Source: Affinundibacterium amnicola
GTDB lineage: Bacteria; Pseudomonadota; Gammaproteobacteria; Burkholderiales; Burkholderiaceae_D
Direction: 5' to 3'
Length of the DNA: 64,000 nucleotides
Assembly (NCBI RefSeq): GCF_014284275.1
Contig: NZ_JACOFU010000001.1
Coordinates: 496,001-560,000, forward strand
Part shown: positions 56,922 to 64,000 of the stretch, piece after piece
Layout of the letters: each line of letters begins with the position of its first letter
How positions within the stretch are numbered: the first letter of the stretch is position 1
The notes under the pieces: generated by a model
Databases searched by the model: none
What the model saw: only the letters and a program-made list of their open reading frames with translations
Told to the model about the DNA's origin: nothing
Translations under genes and position numbers: made by a program

Positions 56922-57416
56922 CTAGCCTGCAACAATGCCACGATTTGCGTTAGATTTGACTTTGGATTGTCCATCAGCACCATACATAGAACCAGCCTGA
57001 TGAGCGCTGCCACTTTGTAGCACATTTAATGCTGCTTGATTTTTACTCAGTTGGCGATTGATTAACTGCCCATTATTTTTATTTTGTTCTTGCGCAGCAC
57101 TGGAAATCGCTAGCAGCGACTTCCATGCCAATTCTAATTCCGCGTTATGCGAATTCATGGCGAGGAATTGGCTCATACCAACCGCATCATTGCTTAAGCC
57201 AAGTTGCGCTAATACTTGGCTTCGACTTTTTTCCAGTTCAACAACTTTGCTCAGCAAGCTATTTTTGTTCGGCGTAATAACTTCCAATTTATCAGATTCG
57301 TTATCGATCAATACCAATTGCTCTTCTTCTAAGAGTTGAGCCAAAGACTGCATGACATCAATTTCATGATGGATGATCTGCAAAACTTGTGCGGTATTGT
57401 TCAATGATTGATTCAT
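56922..57416 (-). CDS. flgN: Flagellar export chaperone FlgN
   Basis: A 164-residue helical chaperone for the hook-filament junction proteins FlgK and FlgL. The N-terminal helices (LQIIHHEIDVMQSLAQLLEEEQ) and the C-terminal ALNVLQSGSAHQAGSMYGADGQ tail, which resembles other betaproteobacterial FlgN ends, support the call. It overlaps flgM by 4 bases on the minus strand. Confidence 0.9.
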   Translation of the reverse strand: MNQSLNNTAQVLQIIHHEIDVMQSLAQLLEEEQLVLIDNESDKLEVITPNKNSLLSKVVELEKSRSQVLAQLGLSNDAVGMSQFLAMNSHNAELELAWKSLLAISSAAQEQNKNNGQLINRQLSKNQAALNVLQSGSAHQAGSMYGADGQSKVKSNANRGIVAG

Positions 57417-57727
57417 GTTGGTTGTCTTCTGGCATTCAGTAAATCTTTGACAGTTTCCAATAATCCATCTGCGACCTTTTCTGCATCGACTTGGAAACGT
57501 CCCTCGGCTATTGCTAATTTGATCTCTTCGACCTTTTTTGCTTCAAATACCGCACCAGTTGCCTGAGTGCGTTGCATGGTTTGTAATTGCACGGACATGG
57601 GCGAAATCTGCACATTGATCGAAGGTGTGGTAACCACCTTCGCATTGTCGCCAGCTTTATCCGCACGTGGCGCCGGAGGACTGCTAGGAAGTCCTTGGGT
57701 TGAGTTTAGCGAATCATTAATTTTCAC
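57413..57727 (-). CDS. flgM: Anti-sigma-28 factor FlgM
   Basis: A 104-residue protein that binds FliA until it is exported through the completed hook basal body. The C-terminal sigma-binding half shows VEEIKLAIAEGRFQVDAEKVADGLLETV, the FlgM signature. The N-terminal half is Pro/Ala/Ser-rich and unstructured, as expected for an export substrate. A near-consensus sigma-28 promoter lies 44 bases upstream, so FliA drives synthesis of its own inhibitor. Confidence 0.93.
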   Translation of the reverse strand: MKINDSLNSTQGLPSSPPAPRADKAGDNAKVVTTPSINVQISPMSVQLQTMQRTQATGAVFEAKKVEEIKLAIAEGRFQVDAEKVADGLLETVKDLLNARRQPT

Positions 57728-57770
57728 GATGTTACCTTTGAGGTTGGATTAACATACATCTACACTCTTT

Positions 57771-57797
57771 ATAACGGCTCGCTTATTTTAAACTTTA
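57771..57797 (-). promoter_or_regulatory. Sigma-28 (FliA) promoter of flgMN
   Basis: On the minus strand TAAAGTTT (57797-57790), 11 bases, then GCCGTTAT (57778-57771): a perfect -35 and six of eight -10 matches at exact spacing. It lies between flgA and flgM, giving flgMN a class III promoter besides readthrough from flgA. Confidence 0.75.
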
Positions 57798-57849
57798 ACC
57801 TTATTTCAGTAATTCTTATGTTGATTTAAAAGTATTGCTTTTGTAAGCT

Positions 57850-58554
57850 TTACTGAACTTCAATGAATCCGCCAGAACGTGCAATTCCACTCACTAAAAC
57901 GCCAGACTGTGTTTTCGCTTTAGTTATCTGTCCTTCGCTGGCATTGTTGAGTGCAATGGCGTCATTTGAAACCCGAAATCCAGCACCTTGACTAATAATT
58001 TTGATACTTTGACCTTGTTGAATTATTGGTATTAGTTTGAACATGTCTGCTCGCAAACTCACGCCGGCAGGGTAGCCTGACTGCATTGTCTTTCCGATTG
58101 CATTGTCGATAGACAGAATGACGCCAGGAGCTTGATTGCTAATTTCACCGCGAATCTTCACTACATCTTTCTCTGTTATTTTTTGTCCAGCATTAACTGG
58201 ACTTTTGGTTGCGTAGTAATCGCCAAAAACACGCACTTGCGCGGCAACATAAATGGTCCACGCTTTTGGTTTGGTGCAACGGACCCCAACCGTTAATTTT
58301 CCCCAAGCTTTTGTGCCGGGTGGAAGAAAACCGACTAACTCATCACAACTCTGTAGTTTTAGTCGAGAGTCAATTGGTTTGACGCCAATTTCGATATCGT
58401 TGTTTAGTTGGCTTGTCTGTAATCGTAAAAAACGCTCGACTTCTTTGGAAATCGCTATCGATTGTTCGCTTTGCGTTGTTGCAATTTGTCCAAGTGCCTT
58501 GGCGTGCATTGTCAAAATAATGATGGCGAATATTAAGCGGCTTAAGTGTTTCAC
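57850..58554 (-). CDS. flgA: Flagellar P-ring assembly chaperone FlgA
   Basis: A 234-residue periplasmic chaperone for FlgI. A signal peptide (KHLSRLIFAIIILTMHAKALG) precedes the mature part; the SAF-type C-terminal domain shows SPVNAGQKITEKDV, GKTMQSGYPAGVSLRADM and QGQSIKIISQGAGFRVS. The GTG at 58554, with GGGAA ahead, places the signal peptide at the N terminus; the longer frame to 58611 is less likely. It is divergent from flgB and heads flgA-flgM-flgN. Confidence 0.9.
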   Translation of the reverse strand: MKHLSRLIFAIIILTMHAKALGQIATTQSEQSIAISKEVERFLRLQTSQLNNDIEIGVKPIDSRLKLQSCDELVGFLPPGTKAWGKLTVGVRCTKPKAWTIYVAAQVRVFGDYYATKSPVNAGQKITEKDVVKIRGEISNQAPGVILSIDNAIGKTMQSGYPAGVSLRADMFKLIPIIQQGQSIKIISQGAGFRVSNDAIALNNASEGQITKAKTQSGVLVSGIARSGGFIEVQ

Positions 58555-58839
58555 TTCAATTCCCTTTTCCCTTTTGCATTCGCTTGCTGTGTTATTGCAG
58601 CTCAGTTGCAACTCAATTGCTACGATTAGTGATGACTAACTACTTGATTCACTGGCTTAGTGAGTAAGTGTATTTTAGGCGGAGTGGTTGAACTCGAAAG
58701 TCAGAATAAGCAGGTCTTTCCGTGTTTTATCTACGGATCAAAATAGACGCGACCAACTTACTATGCACCTTAACGGAAACCGCCATCAAGTTTGCTTGGT
58801 GGTCATGCAGAATGTTTTGAGTTAGATCGGAGAGGGTTT

Positions 58840-59235
58840 ATGAATAAGCTAGACGACTATATGCGCTTTCATCAGCTCGCCTTATCCGTGAGGGGGCAGC
58901 GTCAGCAATTGCTTGCTTCAAATATCGCTAATGCCGACACGCCTAATTATAAAGCGCGTGACGTTGATTTTGGTGCGGCGATGAATGCAGCGCTTTTGAA
59001 AACCAATAATGCAGCAGATCTGAGTAAAACCGTTGATGCCCATATGAGTCGCGCGGGAACAGTGGCAGGTTTGCCGCCGGCATTTCGCCCAGAGGTGCAA
59101 GGGAATGTCGATGGCAATACGGTTGATATGGATGTTGAACGTAATGAGTTTACAGAAAATGCACTGCGTTATGAAGCTAGCCTGACGATGATTAACATGC
59201 AAATCAAAGGTCTGCTTTCCGCAATTCAAGGTTAA
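58840..59235 (+). CDS. flgB: Flagellar proximal rod protein FlgB
   Basis: A 131-residue rod component. The N-terminal LRGQ-like helix ([35 protein letters not shown]) and C-terminal [20 protein letters not shown] are diagnostic. The ATG at 58840 is preceded by GGAGAGGG. It opens the plus-strand flgB-flgH operon. The 285-base gap to divergent flgA should hold FlhDC-dependent promoters, but I cannot point to a certain FlhDC box. Confidence 0.95.
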   Translation: MNKLDDYMRFHQLALSVRGQRQQLLASNIANADTPNYKARDVDFGAAMNAALLKTNNAADLSKTVDAHMSRAGTVAGLPPAFRPEVQGNVDGNTVDMDVERNEFTENALRYEASLTMINMQIKGLLSAIQG

Positions 59236-59260
59236 ATACAAAGGCACAAGGGTAAAAATC

Positions 59261-59665
59261 ATGTCCTTATTTAAGATATTCGATGTTTCCGGTTCAGCGA
59301 TGAGTGCTCAAGCACAGCGTTTGAATGTGGTCTCAAGCAATCTGGCAAACGCGGATAGCGTCACTAGTTCAAATGGGCAGGCGTATAAGGCAAAGCAGGT
59401 GGTGTTTAGCGCGATGCCAACTTCAAATCCAGCTTCTACTGCAGTGAAAGTTTCACAAGTGGTGGAGGACCCAAATCCGCCAAAGATGATGTATGACCCT
59501 AAGCACCCATTGGCGGATGAAAAGGGTTATGTGGCGATGCCAAATGTGAATGTGGTTGAGGAAATGGTGAATATGATTTCTGCTTCGCGTTCATATCAAA
59601 CGAATGTTGAAACGATGAATGCTGCAAAGTCGATGCTGTTGAAGACTTTGAGTATCGGTCAATAA
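59261..59665 (+). CDS. flgC: Flagellar proximal rod protein FlgC
   Basis: A 134-residue rod component. The rod-family N terminus [30 protein letters not shown] and the C-terminal [30 protein letters not shown], which form the coiled-coil of rod and hook proteins, are present. It starts 25 bases after flgB. Confidence 0.96.
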   Translation: MSLFKIFDVSGSAMSAQAQRLNVVSSNLANADSVTSSNGQAYKAKQVVFSAMPTSNPASTAVKVSQVVEDPNPPKMMYDPKHPLADEKGYVAMPNVNVVEEMVNMISASRSYQTNVETMNAAKSMLLKTLSIGQ

Positions 59666-59692
59666 ACCTGATCTCGTAGAGAGGCAAAAAAG

Positions 59693-60367
59693 ATGAGCAC
59701 TATCAATACCCAAACACAAACAGTCGATCCAAGTTTGCTCGCATCGATGAATGGTTCGCGCACAACTAAAAGTGCTGCGCAAGATGCACAAGATAAGTTT
59801 ATGACCTTGCTTGTTACGCAGATGAAAAATCAAGATCCACTTAATCCTTTAGATAATGCGCAGATAACTAGCCAATTGGCACAGCTTTCAACCGTCACTG
59901 GAATTGATAAGTTAAATGAGACGATGTCCGCGATGAGCGGCAGTTTTAAAAGTAGCCAGAGTATGCAAGCAGCTTCACTGATCGGGCATGGCGTGGTGGT
60001 GCCAGGTACCAATGTTGAATTAAAAGATGGTAAGTCTGTATTGGGTTTCGACTTGCCACAAAATGCGGACAAGATTCAGGTAAAGATCCGAGATCAGAGT
60101 GGCGCCTTAGTAAAAACGCTCGATTTTAATAATATGACGAGTGGGTTTAATTCAGTTAGCTGGGACGGCAAAAATGAGTTGGGTGCGGTCGCTGCGAATG
60201 GTAATTACAGTTTCGAAGTGAAAGCAAATGCTGGTGACACGAAACTTGATGTGACGCCTTTGAGTTTTGGACTTGTTTCCAGCGTATCTTTTGGTGGACA
60301 AGGAACAATGTTGAGTATTTTGAACGGTGGTGAAGTGGCTCTGTCTGATGTGCGACAAATGTTTTGA
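59693..60367 (+). CDS. flgD: Flagellar hook assembly scaffold FlgD
   Basis: A 224-residue hook cap protein. The N-terminal signature DKFMTLLVTQMKNQDPLNPLDNAQITSQLAQLSTVTGI is diagnostic. The C-terminal FlgD Ig-like and tudor-like domains cover the rest, with SWDGKNELGAVAANGNYSF. It polymerises FlgE at the tip and leaves the finished hook. Confidence 0.96.
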   Translation: MSTINTQTQTVDPSLLASMNGSRTTKSAAQDAQDKFMTLLVTQMKNQDPLNPLDNAQITSQLAQLSTVTGIDKLNETMSAMSGSFKSSQSMQAASLIGHGVVVPGTNVELKDGKSVLGFDLPQNADKIQVKIRDQSGALVKTLDFNNMTSGFNSVSWDGKNELGAVAANGNYSFEVKANAGDTKLDVTPLSFGLVSSVSFGGQGTMLSILNGGEVALSDVRQMF

Positions 60368-60530
60368 GGATGAAGTTTTTTTCATCGACATGATTTGATG
60401 AAAAAGAAAGTATTTGATTTTTTTGTGTGAATTGGCGAGCTTGATTAAGCGAGCTATTTATATGTCAGACAGTCGCAAGTAATTGGATTTCATTATTTGC
60501 AATATATGTCCAAAGTAGAGGAGAAGTATC

Positions 60531-61856
60531 ATGGGTTTTCAACAAGGATTGAGTGGATTAAATGCTGCATCCAAATCACTAGACGTAATTGGTAATAATA
60601 TTTCCAATGCAAACACGGTTGGATTTAAGATGGCGCAAGCACAGTTTGCCGATGTGTATGCGAATTCTCTCAGCGGTGCAGGTGGTGGCGGTGCAGGGAT
60701 TGGTGTCAAAGTGCAGACGGTGGCACAGCTGTTCACGCAAGGAAATATCTCCTCTACTAATAATCCGCTGGATATCGCGATTAACGGTGCAGGTTTTTTC
60801 AGGATGTCGACAAACGGTGCAATTACCTATAGCCGAAATGGACAGTTCTCGTTGGACAAAGAAGGTAATATTGTGAATGCCCAAGGGGCAAAGTTGACGG
60901 GTTATGCTGCTGACACGAACGGCGTGCTGTCAACGGGTTCAGCTGTTCCCTTGAATATTAATACCAGTGATATTCCTCCAAAAGTCACCGACTCGGTATC
61001 GGCATTATTGAATCTTGATTCTCGTGCCTTGGTTCCTGGCACCCAACTTCCAGTTGCGTCTCCACCTGTTATCACTCCGATTGCATTCTCGTTGACAGAT
61101 CCGCTGTCGTATAACAATGCTACCTCGGTTGCGGTGTTTGACAGCTTAGGTAATTCCCATGTGCTACAAACCTTCTATGTGCGCAGAGATCCTATAGCAA
61201 CGCCTCCAACCGCACCAGCAACATCTGAGTGGGATGTTTATGCTGCTGTTGATGGTTTGTCGATCGGTTCCGTGTTGCCTGCTCCACCTGTACCTATTGG
61301 ACGTGTTGGATTCGACAACCTCGGTAAGTTGACAGGCGCTACGCCGCCATTCGCAGCGACAGATCCAAATGCATTTTCAATTTCAATCCCTGTTTTAACG
61401 GGTGCAGCAACGCCATTTGTTGTGAAATATGACTTAACAGGGACGACGCAATTTGGTGCGGTATTTAGTGTGAATGCGATTAAGCAAGATGGATACACAT
61501 CTGGCAAATTATCAAAATTTAATACTGCGAAAGATGGCACGATTGTCGGTAGCTATACGAACGGTAAAACATCAGTGCTAGGACAAGTAGTAATGGCGAA
61601 TTTTACCAATGCTAATGGTTTGCAGTCGCTAGGCGACAACCAGTGGACAGAGACAGCCACATCTGGAGCTGCCTTGGTTGGGCCACCAGGTTCTGGTAGT
61701 TTGGGTTTGCTAACTTCGAACGCCACAGAGGATTCTAATACCGATTTAACCGGTGAGTTGGTTAATATGATCACCGCACAGCGCGTGTATCAGGCCAATG
61801 CACAAACGATTAAAACTATCGATCAGATTTTGCAGACTTTGGTCAATTTACGATAA
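60531..61856 (+). CDS. flgE: Flagellar hook protein FlgE
   Basis: A 441-residue hook subunit. N-terminal GFQQGLSGLNAASKSLDVIGNNISNANTVGFK and C-terminal TDLTGELVNMITAQRVYQANAQTIKTIDQILQTL form the D0 domain; the middle carries variable D1-D2 domains rich in Pro, Ala and Thr. AGAGGAGAAGT lies ahead of the ATG. A 163-base gap before it holds no clear promoter. Confidence 0.96.
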   Translation: MGFQQGLSGLNAASKSLDVIGNNISNANTVGFKMAQAQFADVYANSLSGAGGGGAGIGVKVQTVAQLFTQGNISSTNNPLDIAINGAGFFRMSTNGAITYSRNGQFSLDKEGNIVNAQGAKLTGYAADTNGVLSTGSAVPLNINTSDIPPKVTDSVSALLNLDSRALVPGTQLPVASPPVITPIAFSLTDPLSYNNATSVAVFDSLGNSHVLQTFYVRRDPIATPPTAPATSEWDVYAAVDGLSIGSVLPAPPVPIGRVGFDNLGKLTGATPPFAATDPNAFSISIPVLTGAATPFVVKYDLTGTTQFGAVFSVNAIKQDGYTSGKLSKFNTAKDGTIVGSYTNGKTSVLGQVVMANFTNANGLQSLGDNQWTETATSGAALVGPPGSGSLGLLTSNATEDSNTDLTGELVNMITAQRVYQANAQTIKTIDQILQTLVNLR

Positions 61857-61901
61857 TTTTGTGCTCTGTTTTTGTTTGGAAATTGAGGTGGGAGGTATGC
61901 G

Positions 61902-62642
61902 ATGGATCGACTAATTTATACCGCGATGACAGGAGCTAAACATATCCTGGAGCAGCAAGCGACGACATCGCATAATCTCGCGAATGCAACAACGACAGGG
62001 TTTCGTGCGCAGATTGATTCTTTTCGTGCCGTACCTGTGATTAGTGAAGGACTTCCAACTCGTGCATTTGTCGTTGACGCGACTGTCGGAACAGACTTTT
62101 CCAGTGGGAGTTTGCAAAATACAGGTCGAGAACTTGATGTTGCGATTCAGGGCAAAGGTTGGTTGGCTGTGCAAGCAGAAGATGGCAGCGAAAAAATGAC
62201 GCGACATGGCAGCTTGAAGATTAGTGAAAATGGTGTACTACAAACACACAGCGGTTTGACAGTAATGGGGGATGCCGGCCCCATCACAATCCCGCCAGAA
62301 GTCACGATTGCGATCGCTAAGGATGGCACTGTTTCCAGTATTCCTATGGGAACAAAACCCAATGCGGTGCAAGTGTTAGGACGCTTGAAATTGGTGAACC
62401 CTCCAGAGGCAAATATTGTACGCGATGCCGATGGCCTGTTTAAAACAAAAGATGGTGTCGCTCCAGTTGCTGATGCAGCCGTTTCTGTAGCGGGTGGCAT
62501 GCTTGAAGGTAGCAATGTCAATGTGGTTGAGTCTATGGTGACGATGATTAATCTGGCTCGTCAGTTCGAAATGCAAATGAAGCTATTGAGTAATGCCGAG
62601 AGTAACGCTACAAAAGCTAGTCAAATCCTCGCATTGAGTTAA
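61902..62642 (+). CDS. flgF: Flagellar proximal rod protein FlgF
   Basis: A 246-residue rod protein. The start DRLIYTAMTGAKHILEQQATTSHNLANATTTGFRAQ is typical for FlgF rather than FlgG, and the C-terminal SNVNVVESMVTMINLARQFEMQMKLL carries the coiled-coil helix. It follows flgE by 45 bases. Confidence 0.95.
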   Translation: MDRLIYTAMTGAKHILEQQATTSHNLANATTTGFRAQIDSFRAVPVISEGLPTRAFVVDATVGTDFSSGSLQNTGRELDVAIQGKGWLAVQAEDGSEKMTRHGSLKISENGVLQTHSGLTVMGDAGPITIPPEVTIAIAKDGTVSSIPMGTKPNAVQVLGRLKLVNPPEANIVRDADGLFKTKDGVAPVADAAVSVAGGMLEGSNVNVVESMVTMINLARQFEMQMKLLSNAESNATKASQILALS

Positions 62643-62735
62643 TGCAAAACATTGCAGAATATCGCAAAGCATGAATTTGTGTGAAGTCATCGTTTTGCGA
62701 CGAAATCTCACACTGCAAATGAACAGGAGAAGCGC

Positions 62736-63518
62736 ATGATACGCTCATTATGGATTGCAAAAACTGGCCTCGATGCGCAACAGACGCAAATGGATGTCAT
62801 CACGAATAATCTGGCAAACGTTAGCACCACTGGATTTAAACGTTCACGTGCGGTTTTTGAAGATTTGTTATATCAAACAGTGCGTCAACCAGGCGCGCAA
62901 AGTTCTCAGCAAACGCAATTGCCTTCTGGATTGCAACTGGGTGTCGGTGTTCGACCTGTTGCGACTGAGCGTATTTTTACGCAAGGTAATCTGCAACAAA
63001 CAGGTAATAGCAAAGATCTTGCAATCAATGGGCAGGGTTTTTTTCAAGTGTTGATGCCGGACGGTACGACTGGCTATACCCGAGATGGCTCATTTCAGGT
63101 AGACAGCCAAGGCCAGATGGTGACATCAAGTGGCTTCGTCATTCAACCAGCGATTACGATTCCCGCAAATGCACAGTCGATTACTGTAGCGCGTGATGGT
63201 ACGGTATCTGTGACACAACCAGGCTCTGCCGCCCCAGTTCAAGTGGGGTCTATTCAATTGGCCTCATTTATTAATCCTGCTGGCTTGATGAGCTTGGGTG
63301 AAAATCTGTACGTAGAGACCGCAGCATCTGGCAATCCAGGAACAAATGCACCTGGTACGAATGGCGCCGGTCTCTTGGTGCAGTCATTTATCGAAACTTC
63401 AAATGTGAATGTGGCCGAAGAGCTCGTGAGCATGATTCAAACTCAGCGTGCCTATGAAATTAACAGTAAGGCGATTACGACCTCTGATCAAATGTTGCAA
63501 CGTTTGTCGCAGCTATGA
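62736..63518 (+). CDS. flgG: Flagellar distal rod protein FlgG
   Basis: A 260-residue distal rod subunit. N-terminal [46 protein letters not shown] and C-terminal [36 protein letters not shown] are diagnostic. The length is exactly standard. AACAGGAGAAG precedes the ATG. Confidence 0.97.
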   Translation: MIRSLWIAKTGLDAQQTQMDVITNNLANVSTTGFKRSRAVFEDLLYQTVRQPGAQSSQQTQLPSGLQLGVGVRPVATERIFTQGNLQQTGNSKDLAINGQGFFQVLMPDGTTGYTRDGSFQVDSQGQMVTSSGFVIQPAITIPANAQSITVARDGTVSVTQPGSAAPVQVGSIQLASFINPAGLMSLGENLYVETAASGNPGTNAPGTNGAGLLVQSFIETSNVNVAEELVSMIQTQRAYEINSKAITTSDQMLQRLSQL

Positions 63519-63601
63519 TGCGAGATTAATTGGATGGACTGCTTGCTTATTTATTTGATTCAGTACGCTAGTCAAGTCTTCGCCCAGTTAGAAAGTGCAA
63601 A

Positions 63602-64000
63602 ATGAAAATATTAAAATGGATTTGGTTGATGGTTGGGGGAATGGTGTTGTCTGCTTGTAGTACGACACCTCCAGCAATTGTGCATCAGACTGGGGTAGTA
63701 CATTCACAGAGTGCAAAAAATCAACGTGAAACAAATGGCGCAATTTTTCAAGCGGCCAGTTATCGACCTTTGTTTGAAGATGTAAAGGCACGCATGATAG
63801 GCGATGTATTAACGATCGCGATTAGTGAAAACACTTCTGCAACCAAAGCTGCTGGCTCCTCAGGTAGTAAATCCGGAAGTGCGGCGTTTGCTGCGCCAAC
63901 GATATTTGGTATTCCGACGACGACGACAGCCAAGGCCTCCATTGCTACTAATGCCTCTACCAAGTTTGATGAAAAAGGTGCAGAGACTGCCAGCAATTCA
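63602..64000 (+). CDS. flgH: Flagellar L-ring protein FlgH (3' end outside window)
   Basis: An outer membrane lipoprotein forming the L-ring. The visible 133 residues have a lipoprotein signal with the lipobox LSAC (MKILKWIWLMVGGMVLSACS) and the conserved YRPLFEDVKARMIGDVLTIAISENTSA. The rest lies past the right edge. flgI should follow. Confidence 0.93.
   Translation, partial: MKILKWIWLMVGGMVLSACSTTPPAIVHQTGVVHSQSAKNQRETNGAIFQAASYRPLFEDVKARMIGDVLTIAISENTSATKAAGSSGSKSGSAAFAAPTIFGIPTTTTAKASIATNASTKFDEKGAETASNS

Overview
The window is about 64 kb of a betaproteobacterial chromosome, most likely Burkholderiales and close to Oxalobacteraceae (an Undibacterium- or Herminiimonas-like organism). 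The evidence is gene content and order: hisZ-purA, rnr-rlmB, the alkA-accA-tilS block, the lpxH-ppiB-ppiA group, flhDC as flagellar master regulator, two stator sets, and the style of the proteins. The base composition is only moderately GC. This placement is inference from gene order and protein character, since no database search was possible.

Bases 1-9,400 hold housekeeping genes: the 3' part of hisZ, purA, a phosphoribosyltransferase, tRNA-Leu(CAG), rnr, rlmB, cysE, dusA, a small DUF3079 protein and tRNA-His(GTG). From 9,400 to 19,100 come a predicted structured RNA region, a ChaN-like gene, an OmpA-type porin, pnuC with a NadR-type kinase, a very long rpoD preceded by a promoter and a terminator-like leader hairpin, serS and a nitronate monooxygenase-like enzyme. 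From 19,500 to 23,100 slyD is followed by a tight cluster of a minimal J-domain protein and three unrecognised proteins, two of them with very acidic tails. From 23,300 to 36,000 there are tRNA-Pro(GGG), an M14 cytosolic-type carboxypeptidase with a CYTH enzyme, an aminotransferase, lpxH, two cyclophilins, an L,D-transpeptidase and a TPR protein that share a C-terminal domain, a DNA glycosylase, accA, tilS and a dnaQ-like exonuclease.

From 36,200 to the right edge the window is one continuous motility island. It reads flhD-flhC, a membrane-anchored methyltransferase, motA-motB, a CheZ-like gene, cheY, cheA, cheW, cheR, cheD, cheB, a second cheY, an EAL/HDOD signalling protein, flhB-flhA-flhF-flhG-fliA, a second stator pair (motC-motD), then flgA-flgM-flgN on the minus strand and divergent flgB to flgH on the plus strand (flgH is cut by the edge). 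FlhDC would start the cascade, FliA would serve late genes and FlgM would hold FliA back.

The most striking regulatory signal is a perfect sigma-28 (FliA) promoter, TAAAGTTT-N11-GCCGATAA, directly upstream of flhDC. It suggests that FliA feeds back on the master operon. Other points worth attention are an FlhG whose Walker A motif has decayed while its FlhF-activating DQAxxLR motif is intact, the J-domain cluster of unknown function, a probable attenuator in the rpoD leader and a U-U mismatch in the acceptor stem of the only visible tRNA-His.
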